Assembly (NCBI GenBank): GCA_011526395.1
Contig: WTHW01000218.1
Span: 1 to 12,542, forward strand
Length of the DNA stretch: 12,542 bases
DNA from: Alphaproteobacteria bacterium
Lineage (GTDB): Bacteria > Pseudomonadota > Alphaproteobacteria > Puniceispirillales > Puniceispirillaceae
Direction: 5' to 3'
The translations under genes were made by a program, and so were the position numbers. Below the pieces are notes generated by a model that worked only from the letters and a program-made list of their open reading frames with translations, ran no database searches and was not told where the DNA came from. This document shows positions 6,377 to 12,518 of the stretch, in pieces; the stretch's first letter is position 1, and each line of letters starts with the position of its first letter.

Positions 6377-7465
6377 TCATTTGCTGATGCGATATAATCC
6401 TCCTGATGGCTGGTTCGTCTTGCCAGCATCATTTAGAAGCAGAATTGCGCCGTCCGGTGCGATGGCGACATCTCTTATGCGTCCTAATGTGCCGTCAATA
6501 ATTGGCATCTCAGACACTGGAAGCCCTTGCTCATCCAGCATGATTTTATACAAGCGTTTGAATTTCAGAGACCCGACGAGCAAGCTTCCTTGCAGAGCTG
6601 GAAACATGGCCCCATCAGAGGGATAAAATGCCATACCAGATGGGGCAATAGATGGCTTCCAAACCCAGATGGGGTCAACCATATCTGGATGCGTTGTTAA
6701 GTTTGATACCGCTGTACCTGTGCCATATTCATCGCCAAAGCTAACAACTGGCCAGCCATAATTTTCGCCTTTTTGAATGATGTTGATTTCATCGCCACCT
6801 TGCGGCCCATGTTCGTGCGTCCAGATAGCACCTGTTTCAGCGTGTTGTGTCATCCCTTGTGGGTTACGATGCCCAATCGAATATATTTCGCTTTGCCAGC
6901 CGGCTTTTTTTGGATTGGTTTCTGGGATACTCCCATCTAGGGCAATTCGTATAATCGCCCCATCGTGGATAGACGGGTTTTGTGCGTTATAGCGATTACC
7001 TCTGTCACCTAGCGAGGCGTAAATCATATTGTCAGAGATGGTAAGACGGCACCCAAAATGGTGAGCTGAGTCTGGGCTATTGTTAGAGGTAAATATTGTC
7101 ATGCGCCCTTTTAGTTCATTATTTTCTAAACGAGCTGAGTCAATCGCAGTGGCTGCGCCGCCAGAGATTTTTTTTGCATAACATAAAAACACTCTGTCAT
7201 CAGAGACGGCGACATCTAACAACCCGCCTTGACCCCAATGGGCAACTTTGGGCAGATTTTGTATTTCTGTGAAGGCACCAGAGCTGAGTGTGATATTGAA
7301 TAATTGTCCAGCGCGTGTGGTGACTAATATAGTATCAGTCGACAAAAATGCCATGCCCCATGGATGTGACAAGGATGGGCCTATCTTCTCAACTTCGCCA
7401 ATAGCGAGGGCTATTTTTGGTATGAGCATGATAGCTAAAAGGCATTTTAAAAAGCATTTCATCAT
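6377..7465 (-). CDS. Exported PQQ-dependent aldose sugar dehydrogenase (YliI-like)
   Basis: This 362-residue protein has a signal peptide (about residues 1-21, ALA|IG) and a six-bladed beta-propeller of the glucose/sorbosone dehydrogenase (GSDH) family. These periplasmic enzymes use pyrroloquinoline quinone and Ca2+ to oxidise aldoses. Typical blocks occur in order: HPWGMAF (34-40), GQGGLLDVAV (78-87), HHFGCRL (135-141, with the likely catalytic His), LGDRG (152-156), IGHRNPQGM (197-205), THEHGPQGGDEIN (216-228), NYGWPVVSFGDEYGTG (235-250) and PSIAPSGMAFY (271-281). The length matches the family. No PQQ-synthesis gene lies in the window, so the cofactor must come from elsewhere in the genome or from the environment. 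A six-pair hairpin (6374-6390) spans its stop codon. Confidence 0.92.
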   Translation of the reverse strand: MMKCFLKCLLAIMLIPKIALAIGEVEKIGPSLSHPWGMAFLSTDTILVTTRAGQLFNITLSSGAFTEIQNLPKVAHWGQGGLLDVAVSDDRVFLCYAKKISGGAATAIDSARLENNELKGRMTIFTSNNSPDSAHHFGCRLTISDNMIYASLGDRGNRYNAQNPSIHDGAIIRIALDGSIPETNPKKAGWQSEIYSIGHRNPQGMTQHAETGAIWTHEHGPQGGDEINIIQKGENYGWPVVSFGDEYGTGTAVSNLTTHPDMVDPIWVWKPSIAPSGMAFYPSDGAMFPALQGSLLVGSLKFKRLYKIMLDEQGLPVSEMPIIDGTLGRIRDVAIAPDGAILLLNDAGKTNQPSGGLYRISK

Positions 7466-7514
7466 CGATTTCCATTGCTAGGCTTGTTCGGTGTTCTGAT
7501 CGACCCATTTTAAA

Positions 7515-7541
7515 ATCATAGCATCACTCACATACATGCAA
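7515..7541 (-). promoter_or_regulatory. Candidate extended -10 promoter for the sugar dehydrogenase gene
   Basis: On the minus strand the 84-base divergent gap holds TGCTATGAT: an extended -10 element, TGn plus TATGAT (7515-7520), with five of six matches to TATAAT. A TTGCAT (7536-7541) lies 15 bases upstream as a weak -35. A start near 7508 would give a leader of about 43 bases before the ATG at 7465. No comparably good promoter is visible for the plus-strand phosphatase gene in the same gap. Confidence 0.35.
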
Positions 7542-7549
7542 GAAATTAT

Positions 7550-8053
7550 ATGATGTCGCACCTATCAAAATGGCTTTTTACAGTCGTGCTTTTTGCAACC
7601 ATGCCAGCCGTGGCTGGCGATAATATTATATTGATGCGCCATGCCCTTGCGCCTGGTTTTGGCGATCCTGCGCATTTTAAGATTGATGATTGCACAACAC
7701 AGCGCAATTTAAGCAGTGAAGGAATTGCGCAAGCAAAACAGATAGGCAAAGAGCTTGCGATGAAAGGATTACAACCAACACGCATTCTAACAAGCCCATG
7801 GTGCCGTTGTATTGATACAGCCACTGCCCTTAATCTTGGTGCTTATGAGGTGCATAAAGGTCTAGCCTCATTTTATGAAGGCCATGTAGATAGAGATGAG
7901 ACAATGGCACATCTTCGTGCTGAATTGGCAAAAATTGGGCAAGATGAATTGGTGTTATTTGTCACGCACCAAGTGGTCATCCAAGCTTTGACAGGCATTT
8001 ATGTTGAAAGCGGAGGCTATTTGCTTGAGGACAGTACGCGGTTTCTTCCTTAA
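7550..8053 (+). CDS. Exported histidine phosphatase (SixA/RHG-type)
   Basis: This 167-residue protein has a signal peptide (hydrophobic residues 8-20, cleavage near AVA|GD), so it should act in the periplasm. The histidine phosphatase core follows: R30-H31-A32 (LMRHALAP, the RHG motif with Ala for Gly), L-S-x-E-G at 54-58, SPWCRCIDTA with the second Arg R86, acidic residue E110 (FYEGH), and the second catalytic histidine H140 in FVTHQVVI. It is short, as in SixA-like members. These enzymes remove phosphate through a phospho-histidine intermediate; the substrate here is unknown. Two adjacent ATGs (7550, 7553) could serve as start; the first is chosen. A 92-base gap separates it from the Tat-exported FecR-like gene. 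Confidence 0.9.
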   Translation: MMSHLSKWLFTVVLFATMPAVAGDNIILMRHALAPGFGDPAHFKIDDCTTQRNLSSEGIAQAKQIGKELAMKGLQPTRILTSPWCRCIDTATALNLGAYEVHKGLASFYEGHVDRDETMAHLRAELAKIGQDELVLFVTHQVVIQALTGIYVESGGYLLEDSTRFLP

Positions 8054-8109
8054 GCCTCTTTCCTTATCATTAAAAACTTAAGTTGCTTCTCAGCAGATAA
8101 ATTTGCTAG

Positions 8110-8137
8110 CCCTATTATATGATACAAAAGGATAGGG
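8110..8137 (+). promoter_or_regulatory. Possible hairpin over the ribosome site of the FecR-like gene
   Basis: CCCTAT (8110-8115) is complementary to ATAGGG (8132-8137), and G-U pairs at both ends extend the stem to about eight pairs. The right arm contains AGGG (8134-8137), the best ribosome-binding site for the ATG at 8146. In RNA this stem could hide that site. The 16-base loop is AT-rich. No known riboswitch or thermometer motif is recognised. Confidence 0.25.
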
Positions 8138-8145
8138 TGATTAAT

Positions 8146-8811
8146 ATGTGCGGTTGTGTCTCTAGGCGTCAATTTGGGTTTCTTTTGGGTGGTGCCATGA
8201 TTGCACCTCACCTATCCTTTGCTCAGGATAATACAGCTATACGCGCCCTTCATGGTACATTGGATATAGATAGCTTTAAGGGCAAGAAAGCAGCAAGATT
8301 ATCAGCCAGCACCGCCAAAACAATCTTTACCGTTGGTGAGGATGCTTTTTTAACTGATGACGCATTTACCGCAGATGTCGAGATGGATGATGAGGGTCTG
8401 TTAGCCAGTGTCAGGTTATTATCTGGTCAGGCCTTAGCTGTGTTAAAGCCGCTGGATGGTCGCAACACAAAACTACTATTGCCAAATGCCACAGGATCGA
8501 TCAGAGGCACCGGATTTTATGTAAACGCAGATGTATCAAGGCCACATAATTACATCTGTTGCTGTTATGGTCACATCAGCTTTCAAGACGCCACTGATGG
8601 CAGTAAACAAGAATTCAAAACCAGCTATCATAACGCCACTGCTATCAATGAAAAAGGTGATTTCGTGACGCCAGATTTCGGTTTTCCCTATGGTCATTAT
8701 GATGATGAGCTTGTGTTGCTAGAATCAACTGTAGGACGCAAGCCACATTGGCAACTGCCAGATGATAAAATGCATTTCCTATCACCAACAGCCCTGCCAG
8801 TGATTGGTTAG
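8146..8811 (+). CDS. Tat-exported FecR-domain-like protein
   Basis: The product, 221 residues from this start, opens with MCGCVSRRQFGFLLGGAM, a twin-arginine signal (S-R-R-x-F plus a hydrophobic stretch) cleaved near SFAQ|D, so it is folded before export. The central part (about 75-160) resembles a FecR-type domain: VRLLSGQALAVLKP, NTKLLLPNATGSIRGTGFYV, then HNYICCCYGHISF. FecR proteins normally relay siderophore signals to a sigma factor, but here the domain is fully periplasmic with no membrane helix, so a structural or binding role is as likely. The triple cysteine (138-140) and nearby His residues could bind metal. I prefer the ATG at 8146 over the one at 8119 because AGGG precedes it by eight bases and the Tat motif then sits normally. 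Confidence 0.75.
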   Translation: MCGCVSRRQFGFLLGGAMIAPHLSFAQDNTAIRALHGTLDIDSFKGKKAARLSASTAKTIFTVGEDAFLTDDAFTADVEMDDEGLLASVRLLSGQALAVLKPLDGRNTKLLLPNATGSIRGTGFYVNADVSRPHNYICCCYGHISFQDATDGSKQEFKTSYHNATAINEKGDFVTPDFGFPYGHYDDELVLLESTVGRKPHWQLPDDKMHFLSPTALPVIG

Positions 8812-8817
8812 GCCAAC

Positions 8818-9258
8818 TTATAAATCTATCCTTAACGACAAATCACCTTTGATGGTGAATGAGGCGTCTTTGAAGGATGGGGGGCCGAAACTGCCTTTGG
8901 CATTATTGCTAAAGCCATATTGCTCTTTGGGGACGCCAAAAAAGTTTCTGTCCATTTCGTTATTATAATTGGCATCCACAAAAATGCCGATGGCATAGGT
9001 GCCAGCTGGTAGGATGAATTGATAGGTGGCTGTGCCTGTTTTTACATCTTCGATAACACCTTCAATAATGCCATTGGCAGCGCCGCCTTTTTCGCCATTA
9101 TCATTTTCAAATACATCTGCATTGTCATAAATCGCTAGATGTATTTCGCCTGCTTTTTCAATGTTGGTTACCTCAACCGTTAGCGTGCCTGCCATACCAG
9201 AGGTGGTCACAAAGATAGACGCAAGGATATAAAGGATATATCGTGGGGTATATTTCAT
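8818..9258 (-). CDS. Secreted DUF2141 family protein
   Basis: This protein of about 146 residues has a signal peptide (hydrophobic YILYILASIFVTT, cleavage near GMAG|TL) followed by a DUF2141 domain. Recognisable blocks are LTVEVTNIEKAGEIHLAIYD, then TATYQFILPAGTYAIGIFVDANYNNEMDRNFFGVPKEQYGFSNNA and a closing SFTIKGDLSLRIDL. The D-x-N-x-N-x-x-x-D segment looks like a calcium-binding loop. The function of DUF2141 proteins is unknown. I start at the ATG at 9258; a GTG three codons earlier (9267) is the alternative. Its start lies only 24 bases from that of the divergent DUF2306 gene. It converges with the FecR-like gene after six bases. Confidence 0.85.
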   Translation of the reverse strand: MKYTPRYILYILASIFVTTSGMAGTLTVEVTNIEKAGEIHLAIYDNADVFENDNGEKGGAANGIIEGVIEDVKTGTATYQFILPAGTYAIGIFVDANYNNEMDRNFFGVPKEQYGFSNNAKGSFGPPSFKDASFTIKGDLSLRIDL

Positions 9259-9282
9259 TAGGGGCACACAGGATTATAGGTG

Positions 9283-9675
9283 ATGGAACCATTATTTAAC
9301 GAGGCTCAGCCTATACCATTTCATGCGATGGCGGCAATGCTTGCGATTGTTATTGGTGCTATCCAATTCAGCATGAAAAAAGGGGGGATAAAGCATAAGG
9401 CTCTTGGCTATATCTGGGTTAGCTTGATGTTATTTGTCTCTATCTCATCCTTTTTTATTCATGAGATTAAGCTGTGGGGAAATTACAGCCCTATCCATTT
9501 ATTAAGTATTTGGACGATTTTCTCTGTTGGCCTTGCGATTTATTTTGTGCGTGTTGGCAATATCAAAAGGCATCGGCAGGTAATGATTGCCTTATATGGT
9601 TTTGCCTTGATTTTAACAGGTTTGTTTACACTTCTGCCGGGACGCGCAATGAATCAAGTTGTGTTTGGGATGTAA
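9283..9675 (+). CDS. DUF2306 family membrane protein
   Basis: The product, 130 residues, has four transmembrane helices (about 13-30, 41-58, 71-89, 100-117) and matches the DUF2306/YozB-like family: FHAMAAMLAIVIGAIQF, HKALGYIWVSLML, SPIHLLSIWTIF and RHRQVMIALYGFALILTGLFTLLPGRAM. Conserved histidines at 14, 38, 60, 72 and 97 lie at or near helix ends, which is compatible with heme or metal binding, though the family's function is not established. The ATG at 9283 is preferred to the GTG at 9280. It is the first gene of a three-gene operon: the b561-like gene starts 13 bases after its stop. Confidence 0.82.
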   Translation: MEPLFNEAQPIPFHAMAAMLAIVIGAIQFSMKKGGIKHKALGYIWVSLMLFVSISSFFIHEIKLWGNYSPIHLLSIWTIFSVGLAIYFVRVGNIKRHRQVMIALYGFALILTGLFTLLPGRAMNQVVFGM

Positions 9676-9688
9676 CAAACAGGGTATC

Positions 9689-10213
9689 ATGGACTCACAA
9701 GCTGATCGCACCATACGACATAGTGTCTTAGCAAAGTCATTTCATTGGGGCGTCGCTCTGTTATATGCCTATGGCATCATCAAACAAATTGAAGATATTG
9801 CGCAATTAAATGAGCTGGGGTTATTAAAATTTGAGGTTGTCTTCGCGCTCTTACTTTTGATAATTTTAGGGGTAAGATTCCTTTATATGCGCACACAGCC
9901 AAGTGCCTTGCCGCCATCATCCTCACCTATGCATGTGCGTGGCGCAAAAATTGTTCATTACGGGATGTATATCGCCATCTCAAGCATTGCACTATCAGGT
10001 CTTTTGATTGGATGTCTTGTTTATCTTGGCTTTGATCATTCTGGCTTTGCTATAGCCATTGCCATTCATCTTCATGATATATCTGTTTCTGCCAGCTATT
10101 GGCTGATAGGCTTGCATATTCTAGCAGCTTTCTATCACCGCTTCATGAAGACGGGCGTATGGGATTCCATGGTGCCGATATTCAAAGAGCAAGTTCGCAA
10201 TAAGGAGATGTAA
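9689..10213 (+). CDS. Cytochrome b561-like membrane protein with an atypical heme site
   Basis: The 174-residue product has four transmembrane helices in the bacterial b561 (PF01292) layout, whose members carry electrons between quinol and periplasmic or membrane partners through two b hemes. H19 (AKSFHWG) is the usual first-helix ligand. H143 and H150 (GLHILAAFYHRF) fit the fourth-helix ligand region, and H90 (KIVHYGMY) and H127/H129 are further candidates. The second helix (LLKFEVVFALLLLIILGVRFLY) has no histidine where E. coli CybB-type proteins have one. The ATG at 9689, with CAGGGT upstream, is preferred to a TTG at 9659 inside the preceding gene. Its TAA overlaps the ATG of the VOC gene (TAATG), and AAGGAG lies near its end. 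Confidence 0.82.
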   Translation: MDSQADRTIRHSVLAKSFHWGVALLYAYGIIKQIEDIAQLNELGLLKFEVVFALLLLIILGVRFLYMRTQPSALPPSSSPMHVRGAKIVHYGMYIAISSIALSGLLIGCLVYLGFDHSGFAIAIAIHLHDISVSASYWLIGLHILAAFYHRFMKTGVWDSMVPIFKEQVRNKEM

Positions 10214-10602
10214 TGCAGATTTATGTAACAAATATTTTTGTTGAAGACCAAGAGATAGCGCTTGATTTTTACACCAATAAATTAGGGTTTGTCTTAAAAC
10301 ATGATGTGCCATTAGGCACGCATCGCTGGCTGACTGTCACAGGAAAAGATAACCCAGATGGCACAGAGCTTTTACTTGAGCCGAATCATCATGAAGCTGC
10401 AAGCGCCTATCAAAAAGCCCTTGTAAAAGATGGCATTCCAGCAGCGTCTTTCAAAGTCGATGACCTGCAGGCAGAATATGACAGGCTGATTGGTCTTGGG
10501 GTGACTTTTACCTCAGCGCCTGTTGAAGCAGGTCAGGTGAAAATGGTTATTCTGAATGATGGCTGCGGAAATTTAGTGCAACTGATCGAGATGTTGCCTT
10601 AA
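10213..10602 (+). CDS. VOC-superfamily (glyoxalase/bleomycin-resistance fold) protein
   Basis: This 129-residue cytoplasmic protein has the paired beta-alpha-beta-beta-beta modules of the vicinal-oxygen-chelate superfamily. The first module is VTNIFVEDQEIALDFYTNKLGFVLKHDVPLGTHRWLTV with TELLLEP; the second is AASFKVDDLQAEYDRLIGLGVTFTSAPVEAGQVKMVILNDGCGNLVQLIE. E56 and E126 sit where two metal ligands often lie, but the first-strand His/Gln ligand is not obvious, so catalysis is uncertain. Members include glyoxalases, extradiol dioxygenases and drug-binding proteins. AAGGAG at 10202-10207, five bases before the ATG, and the TAATG overlap with the b561-like gene show strong translation and coupling. 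It is the last gene of the operon. Confidence 0.88.
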   Translation: MQIYVTNIFVEDQEIALDFYTNKLGFVLKHDVPLGTHRWLTVTGKDNPDGTELLLEPNHHEAASAYQKALVKDGIPAASFKVDDLQAEYDRLIGLGVTFTSAPVEAGQVKMVILNDGCGNLVQLIEMLP

Positions 10603-10641
10603 CCCCCTTAGAGCACCCCGCTATAACGCATATGGGTTAAG
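10598..10641. terminator. Inverted repeat between convergent genes, possible bidirectional terminator
   Basis: CTTAACCC (10598-10605) and GGGTTAAG (10634-10641) are perfect eight-base complements around a 28-base loop. They span the VOC stop codon and the gap before the stop of the ArpA-like gene on the other strand. The long loop and the lack of a clear T-run make it a weak intrinsic terminator. Its place between convergent genes is the main support. Confidence 0.35.
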
Positions 10642-10651
10642 CATATATACC

Positions 10652-11488
10652 TTAATCAATATAGGCATCAGAACGTAGGCCAGCGCGCTCTAGATGCACT
10701 GGTAAGACACGGCCATATAGCTGTTTTGTGCGTTCTGGCGATCCCACCATATCTGGCTGTTCAACATAGGAGAAAATGGCAACATAGCGCGGCGTTTTGC
10801 CTTTGAGAGGTGCGACACGATGCAACGAATACCGCCCTTTAAATAATTGCAAATCACCTGGCTCAAGCTTTAGGCTACGCACTTTTGATGATGTGCCATC
10901 TAGGACGTCGCGCACATCTTCGAAATTCTCTCCTGATTTGCGGATATTGGGTGCATATTCAAACATGCCACCTTCATCTGCCATTTGAATAGCCAAAGTG
11001 ATGGTAAAATTATTGGTATCAAAATGCCAAGGAAACCCCGCGCCCTCATCAGCGGCATTCACAATGACATCAGCAAGCGGGTCTGCGTAACGATAGAAAT
11101 CTCTTTGCTCAAGGCATTCCTGAATAAAGGGCTCAAAAGCCGGAAAATCATGAATTTGGCGCAATGTCCCTGTAGGCAAAAAATTATCAGCCGCAATAAA
11201 AGAGTTTGATCTGTCAAAAAACCGCCTTCTTGGGTCATTTGTCGGCAAAGTGGGGTCATCTTTGGTAAAGTAGGGGTTTGTGCGATTAAAGGAACGATGG
11301 GCAAGATGTGCTACATTATCGGCTTCTTCTATGAGGCGCTTTACAGCAATGGGCGTTAGGAAATTTTTTAAAACAGCACATCCATCATCATGTAATTGTG
11401 ATTTTATGGATGCAATGAGATTATCGCGTTCACTGCCTTGTTTATCTATTGGATAACTGTCTAGGTTGATGAGATTCTCTTTTTTCAT
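10652..11488 (-). CDS. ArpA-like 2OG-Fe(II) dioxygenase
   Basis: This 278-residue cytoplasmic enzyme belongs to the ArpA-like group of non-heme iron, 2-oxoglutarate-dependent dioxygenases. The iron triad is H155-x-D157 (FPWHFDTNNF) and H223 (GRYSLHRVAP), with R234 (TPRYVAIFSY) as the likely 2OG ligand. Group-typical stretches are EGGMFEYAPNIR, ENFEDVRDVL, LEPGDLQLFKGRYSLHRV and QLYGRVLP. Related amino-acid halogenases of the BesD type replace the Asp of HxD with Gly; because D157 is present, hydroxylation or a similar oxidation is expected, not halogenation. The substrate is unknown, possibly a free amino acid or related small molecule. A strong AAGGAGG lies five bases before the ATG. It diverges from the DUF6552-like gene across 84 bases. 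Confidence 0.88.
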   Translation of the reverse strand: MKKENLINLDSYPIDKQGSERDNLIASIKSQLHDDGCAVLKNFLTPIAVKRLIEEADNVAHLAHRSFNRTNPYFTKDDPTLPTNDPRRRFFDRSNSFIAADNFLPTGTLRQIHDFPAFEPFIQECLEQRDFYRYADPLADVIVNAADEGAGFPWHFDTNNFTITLAIQMADEGGMFEYAPNIRKSGENFEDVRDVLDGTSSKVRSLKLEPGDLQLFKGRYSLHRVAPLKGKTPRYVAIFSYVEQPDMVGSPERTKQLYGRVLPVHLERAGLRSDAYID

Positions 11489-11511
11489 GACGTCCTCCTT
11501 TTCCCCTATTA

Positions 11512-11524
11512 CCCTTTAAAAGGG
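11512..11524. promoter_or_regulatory. CCCTTT-A-AAAGGG palindrome in a divergent gap
   Basis: CCCTTT and AAAGGG form a perfect 13-base palindrome around a single A, about 24 bases before the start of the ArpA-like gene and 48 before the DUF6552-like gene. The centre is too tight for a good RNA hairpin. On the minus strand it overlaps a possible -10 (TTTAAA), 17 bases after a weak TTTACC -35. This makes a DNA-binding-protein operator plausible. Confidence 0.3.
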
Positions 11525-11572
11525 AGCCAGATTTTTTGGTAAAAATCGAGTGAAAATTTAAAAGGAGATATG

Positions 11573-11800
11573 ATGGCATATATCAAGCCACTGAAATGGG
11601 TAAGTACTGTCGCTGTTCTCACCGGTATTGTGCTAACGAATCTTAATATATTTCCGTTAAATATCATTATTCACGGTTCCGGTGCATTCGGTTGGACGAT
11701 TGCTGGTTACTTAACCAAAGACAGAGCTTTATTAACAAATTTTTGTTTGCAATTGCCTATATTTGCATTTGGTATTGGACGGTATCTCATGGCGTCTTAG
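11573..11800 (+). CDS. Small three-helix membrane protein, DUF6552-like
   Basis: The product, 75 residues, is almost entirely hydrophobic. It has a KPLKWVSTVAVLTGIVLTNLNIFPLN first helix, an IIIHGSGAFGWTIAGYL second helix, the short basic loop TKDRALLTNF, and a CLQLPIFAFGIGRYL third helix. The PLN...GW...KDRAL order resembles DUF6552, a family of tiny alphaproteobacterial membrane proteins without known function; the assignment is from memory and tentative. AAGGAG at 11562-11567 is strong. Its 5-base spacing favours the ATG at 11573 over the one at 11570. It diverges from the dioxygenase gene, and arsC follows 92 bases downstream on the same strand. Confidence 0.7.
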   Translation: MAYIKPLKWVSTVAVLTGIVLTNLNIFPLNIIIHGSGAFGWTIAGYLTKDRALLTNFCLQLPIFAFGIGRYLMAS

Positions 11801-11892
11801 AGCTTTTTGGTTTGTCATAAATCTGCAATCAATATCTGGTAAGTAATCATTGTAAAATTTGTGGCGTGAACAATAAGCAGAAGGGAAGCGAG

Positions 11893-12378
11893 ATGAAGCA
11901 GGTATTATTTCTATGCACAGGCAATTCTGCGCGTTCAATTATTGCAGAAGGCATTTTGCGTCATTATGGCAGCGAACGCTATCTTAGTGTGTCTGCGGGA
12001 TCAAAACCGACAGGCAAGCCTAATCCTGCAGCGATTGCTATCTTGCGTGATAAGGGAATTGATACAAGTTTTGCGCGCTCGAAAAGCTGGGATGAATTTG
12101 CCGCGCCTTATAATGGCACCATTGATATTGTGATTACCGTTTGCGGAAATGCAGCAGATGAAACCTGTCCTGTGTGGCCAGGCCATCCTGTGACAGCTCA
12201 TTGGGGCGTTGAAGATCCTGCTGGTGTTCGCGAGCCTGCTGACGCTGTTGAACGCGCATTTGCAAAAACATATGATGAAATGTATCGCAGGATAATGGCA
12301 TTTCTGGCCCTAGATACAACAAAAGACCAAAGTGCATGGATAAGTGACGTGCGGGCGATTGGCAGTATAGATGATTGA
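11893..12378 (+). CDS. arsC: Thioredoxin-coupled arsenate reductase, LMW-PTP fold
   Basis: The product, 161 residues, reduces arsenate to arsenite in the cytoplasm, after which arsenite can be exported. It shows the low-molecular-weight tyrosine phosphatase fold: P-loop C8-TGNSA-R14-S at the N-terminus and the general-acid D109-P110 in VEDPAG. The reductase-type cysteines C84 (TVCGNAADE) and C92 (TCPVWPG) are also present; C8, C84 and C92 form the usual cascade that ends in a disulfide reduced by thioredoxin. All three being present argues for arsenate reductase over a plain phosphatase. The ATG at 11893 with AAGGGAAGCGAG before it is preferred to the GTG at 11866. No arsR or arsenite exporter lies in the window. 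A Pho box follows 140 bases downstream. Confidence 0.92.
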   Translation: MKQVLFLCTGNSARSIIAEGILRHYGSERYLSVSAGSKPTGKPNPAAIAILRDKGIDTSFARSKSWDEFAAPYNGTIDIVITVCGNAADETCPVWPGHPVTAHWGVEDPAGVREPADAVERAFAKTYDEMYRRIMAFLALDTTKDQSAWISDVRAIGSIDD

Positions 12379-12384
12379 ATGATT

Positions 12385-12398
12385 GTGCGTATGCGCAC
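12385..12398. repeat. Short GTGCG-TATG-CGCAC hairpin just after arsC
   Basis: GTGCG (12385-12389) and CGCAC (12394-12398) pair perfectly around a TATG loop, seven bases after the arsC stop. A GC-rich stem right after a gene suggests a 3'-end structure, but no T-run follows, so it is a poor intrinsic terminator by itself and may only protect the mRNA end. Confidence 0.35.
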
Positions 12399-12404
12399 CA
12401 TCTA

Positions 12405-12454
12405 ATGAACTCAAAATTTACTGGCGCATTGCGGGCAAGTGAGTTCATCACTTG
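12405..12454 (+). repeat. Nested, mutually exclusive inverted repeats after arsC
   Basis: ATGAACTCA (12405-12413) is a perfect nine-base complement of TGAGTTCAT (12440-12448). The right arm also takes part in a second hairpin, CAAGTGA (12436-12442) with TCACTTG (12448-12454) around a GTTCA loop, followed by TTTAAG. In RNA only one of the two could form at a time. The second looks like a weak terminator for arsC transcripts. Confidence 0.4.
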
Positions 12455-12497
12455 TTTAAGCCCCCTCAGAGGATTTTTCTGCAATGGGTATATAGAA

Positions 12498-12513
12498 TTT
12501 CACATTTGTGAAA
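12498..12513. promoter_or_regulatory. Palindromic operator candidate beside the Pho box
   Basis: TTTCACA-TT-TGTGAAA is a perfect 16-base palindrome with a two-base centre. It ends five bases before the Pho box and lies outside any gene. The arms resemble a CRP/FNR-type half-site in inverted order (TCACA...TGTGA), but the spacing is not that of CRP. It is probably a binding site for a dimeric regulator that acts together with PhoB; the identity is unknown. Confidence 0.45.
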
Positions 12514-12518
12514 CAAAA

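Noticed and set aside
6374..6390. Intrinsic terminator at the end of the sugar dehydrogenase gene
   Set aside because: GCATCA/TGATGC form a six-pair stem spanning the stop codon, but on the minus strand it is followed by an A-rich tract, and no T-run follows on either strand.
8075..8084. AACTTAAGTT palindrome as an operator
   Set aside because: A perfect ten-base AT-rich palindrome, but such words are frequent by chance in AT-rich gaps and there is no promoter element beside it.
10652..11488. Fe/2OG amino-acid halogenase (BesD-like)
   Set aside because: Overall similarity to the ArpA/BesD group raised this, but halogenases lose the Asp of the iron triad and D157 is present, so a hydroxylase-type dioxygenase is the better call.
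11893..12378. Low-molecular-weight protein tyrosine phosphatase instead of ArsC
   Set aside because: The fold is shared, but the two extra cysteines C84 and C92 at the arsenate-reductase positions favour ArsC.
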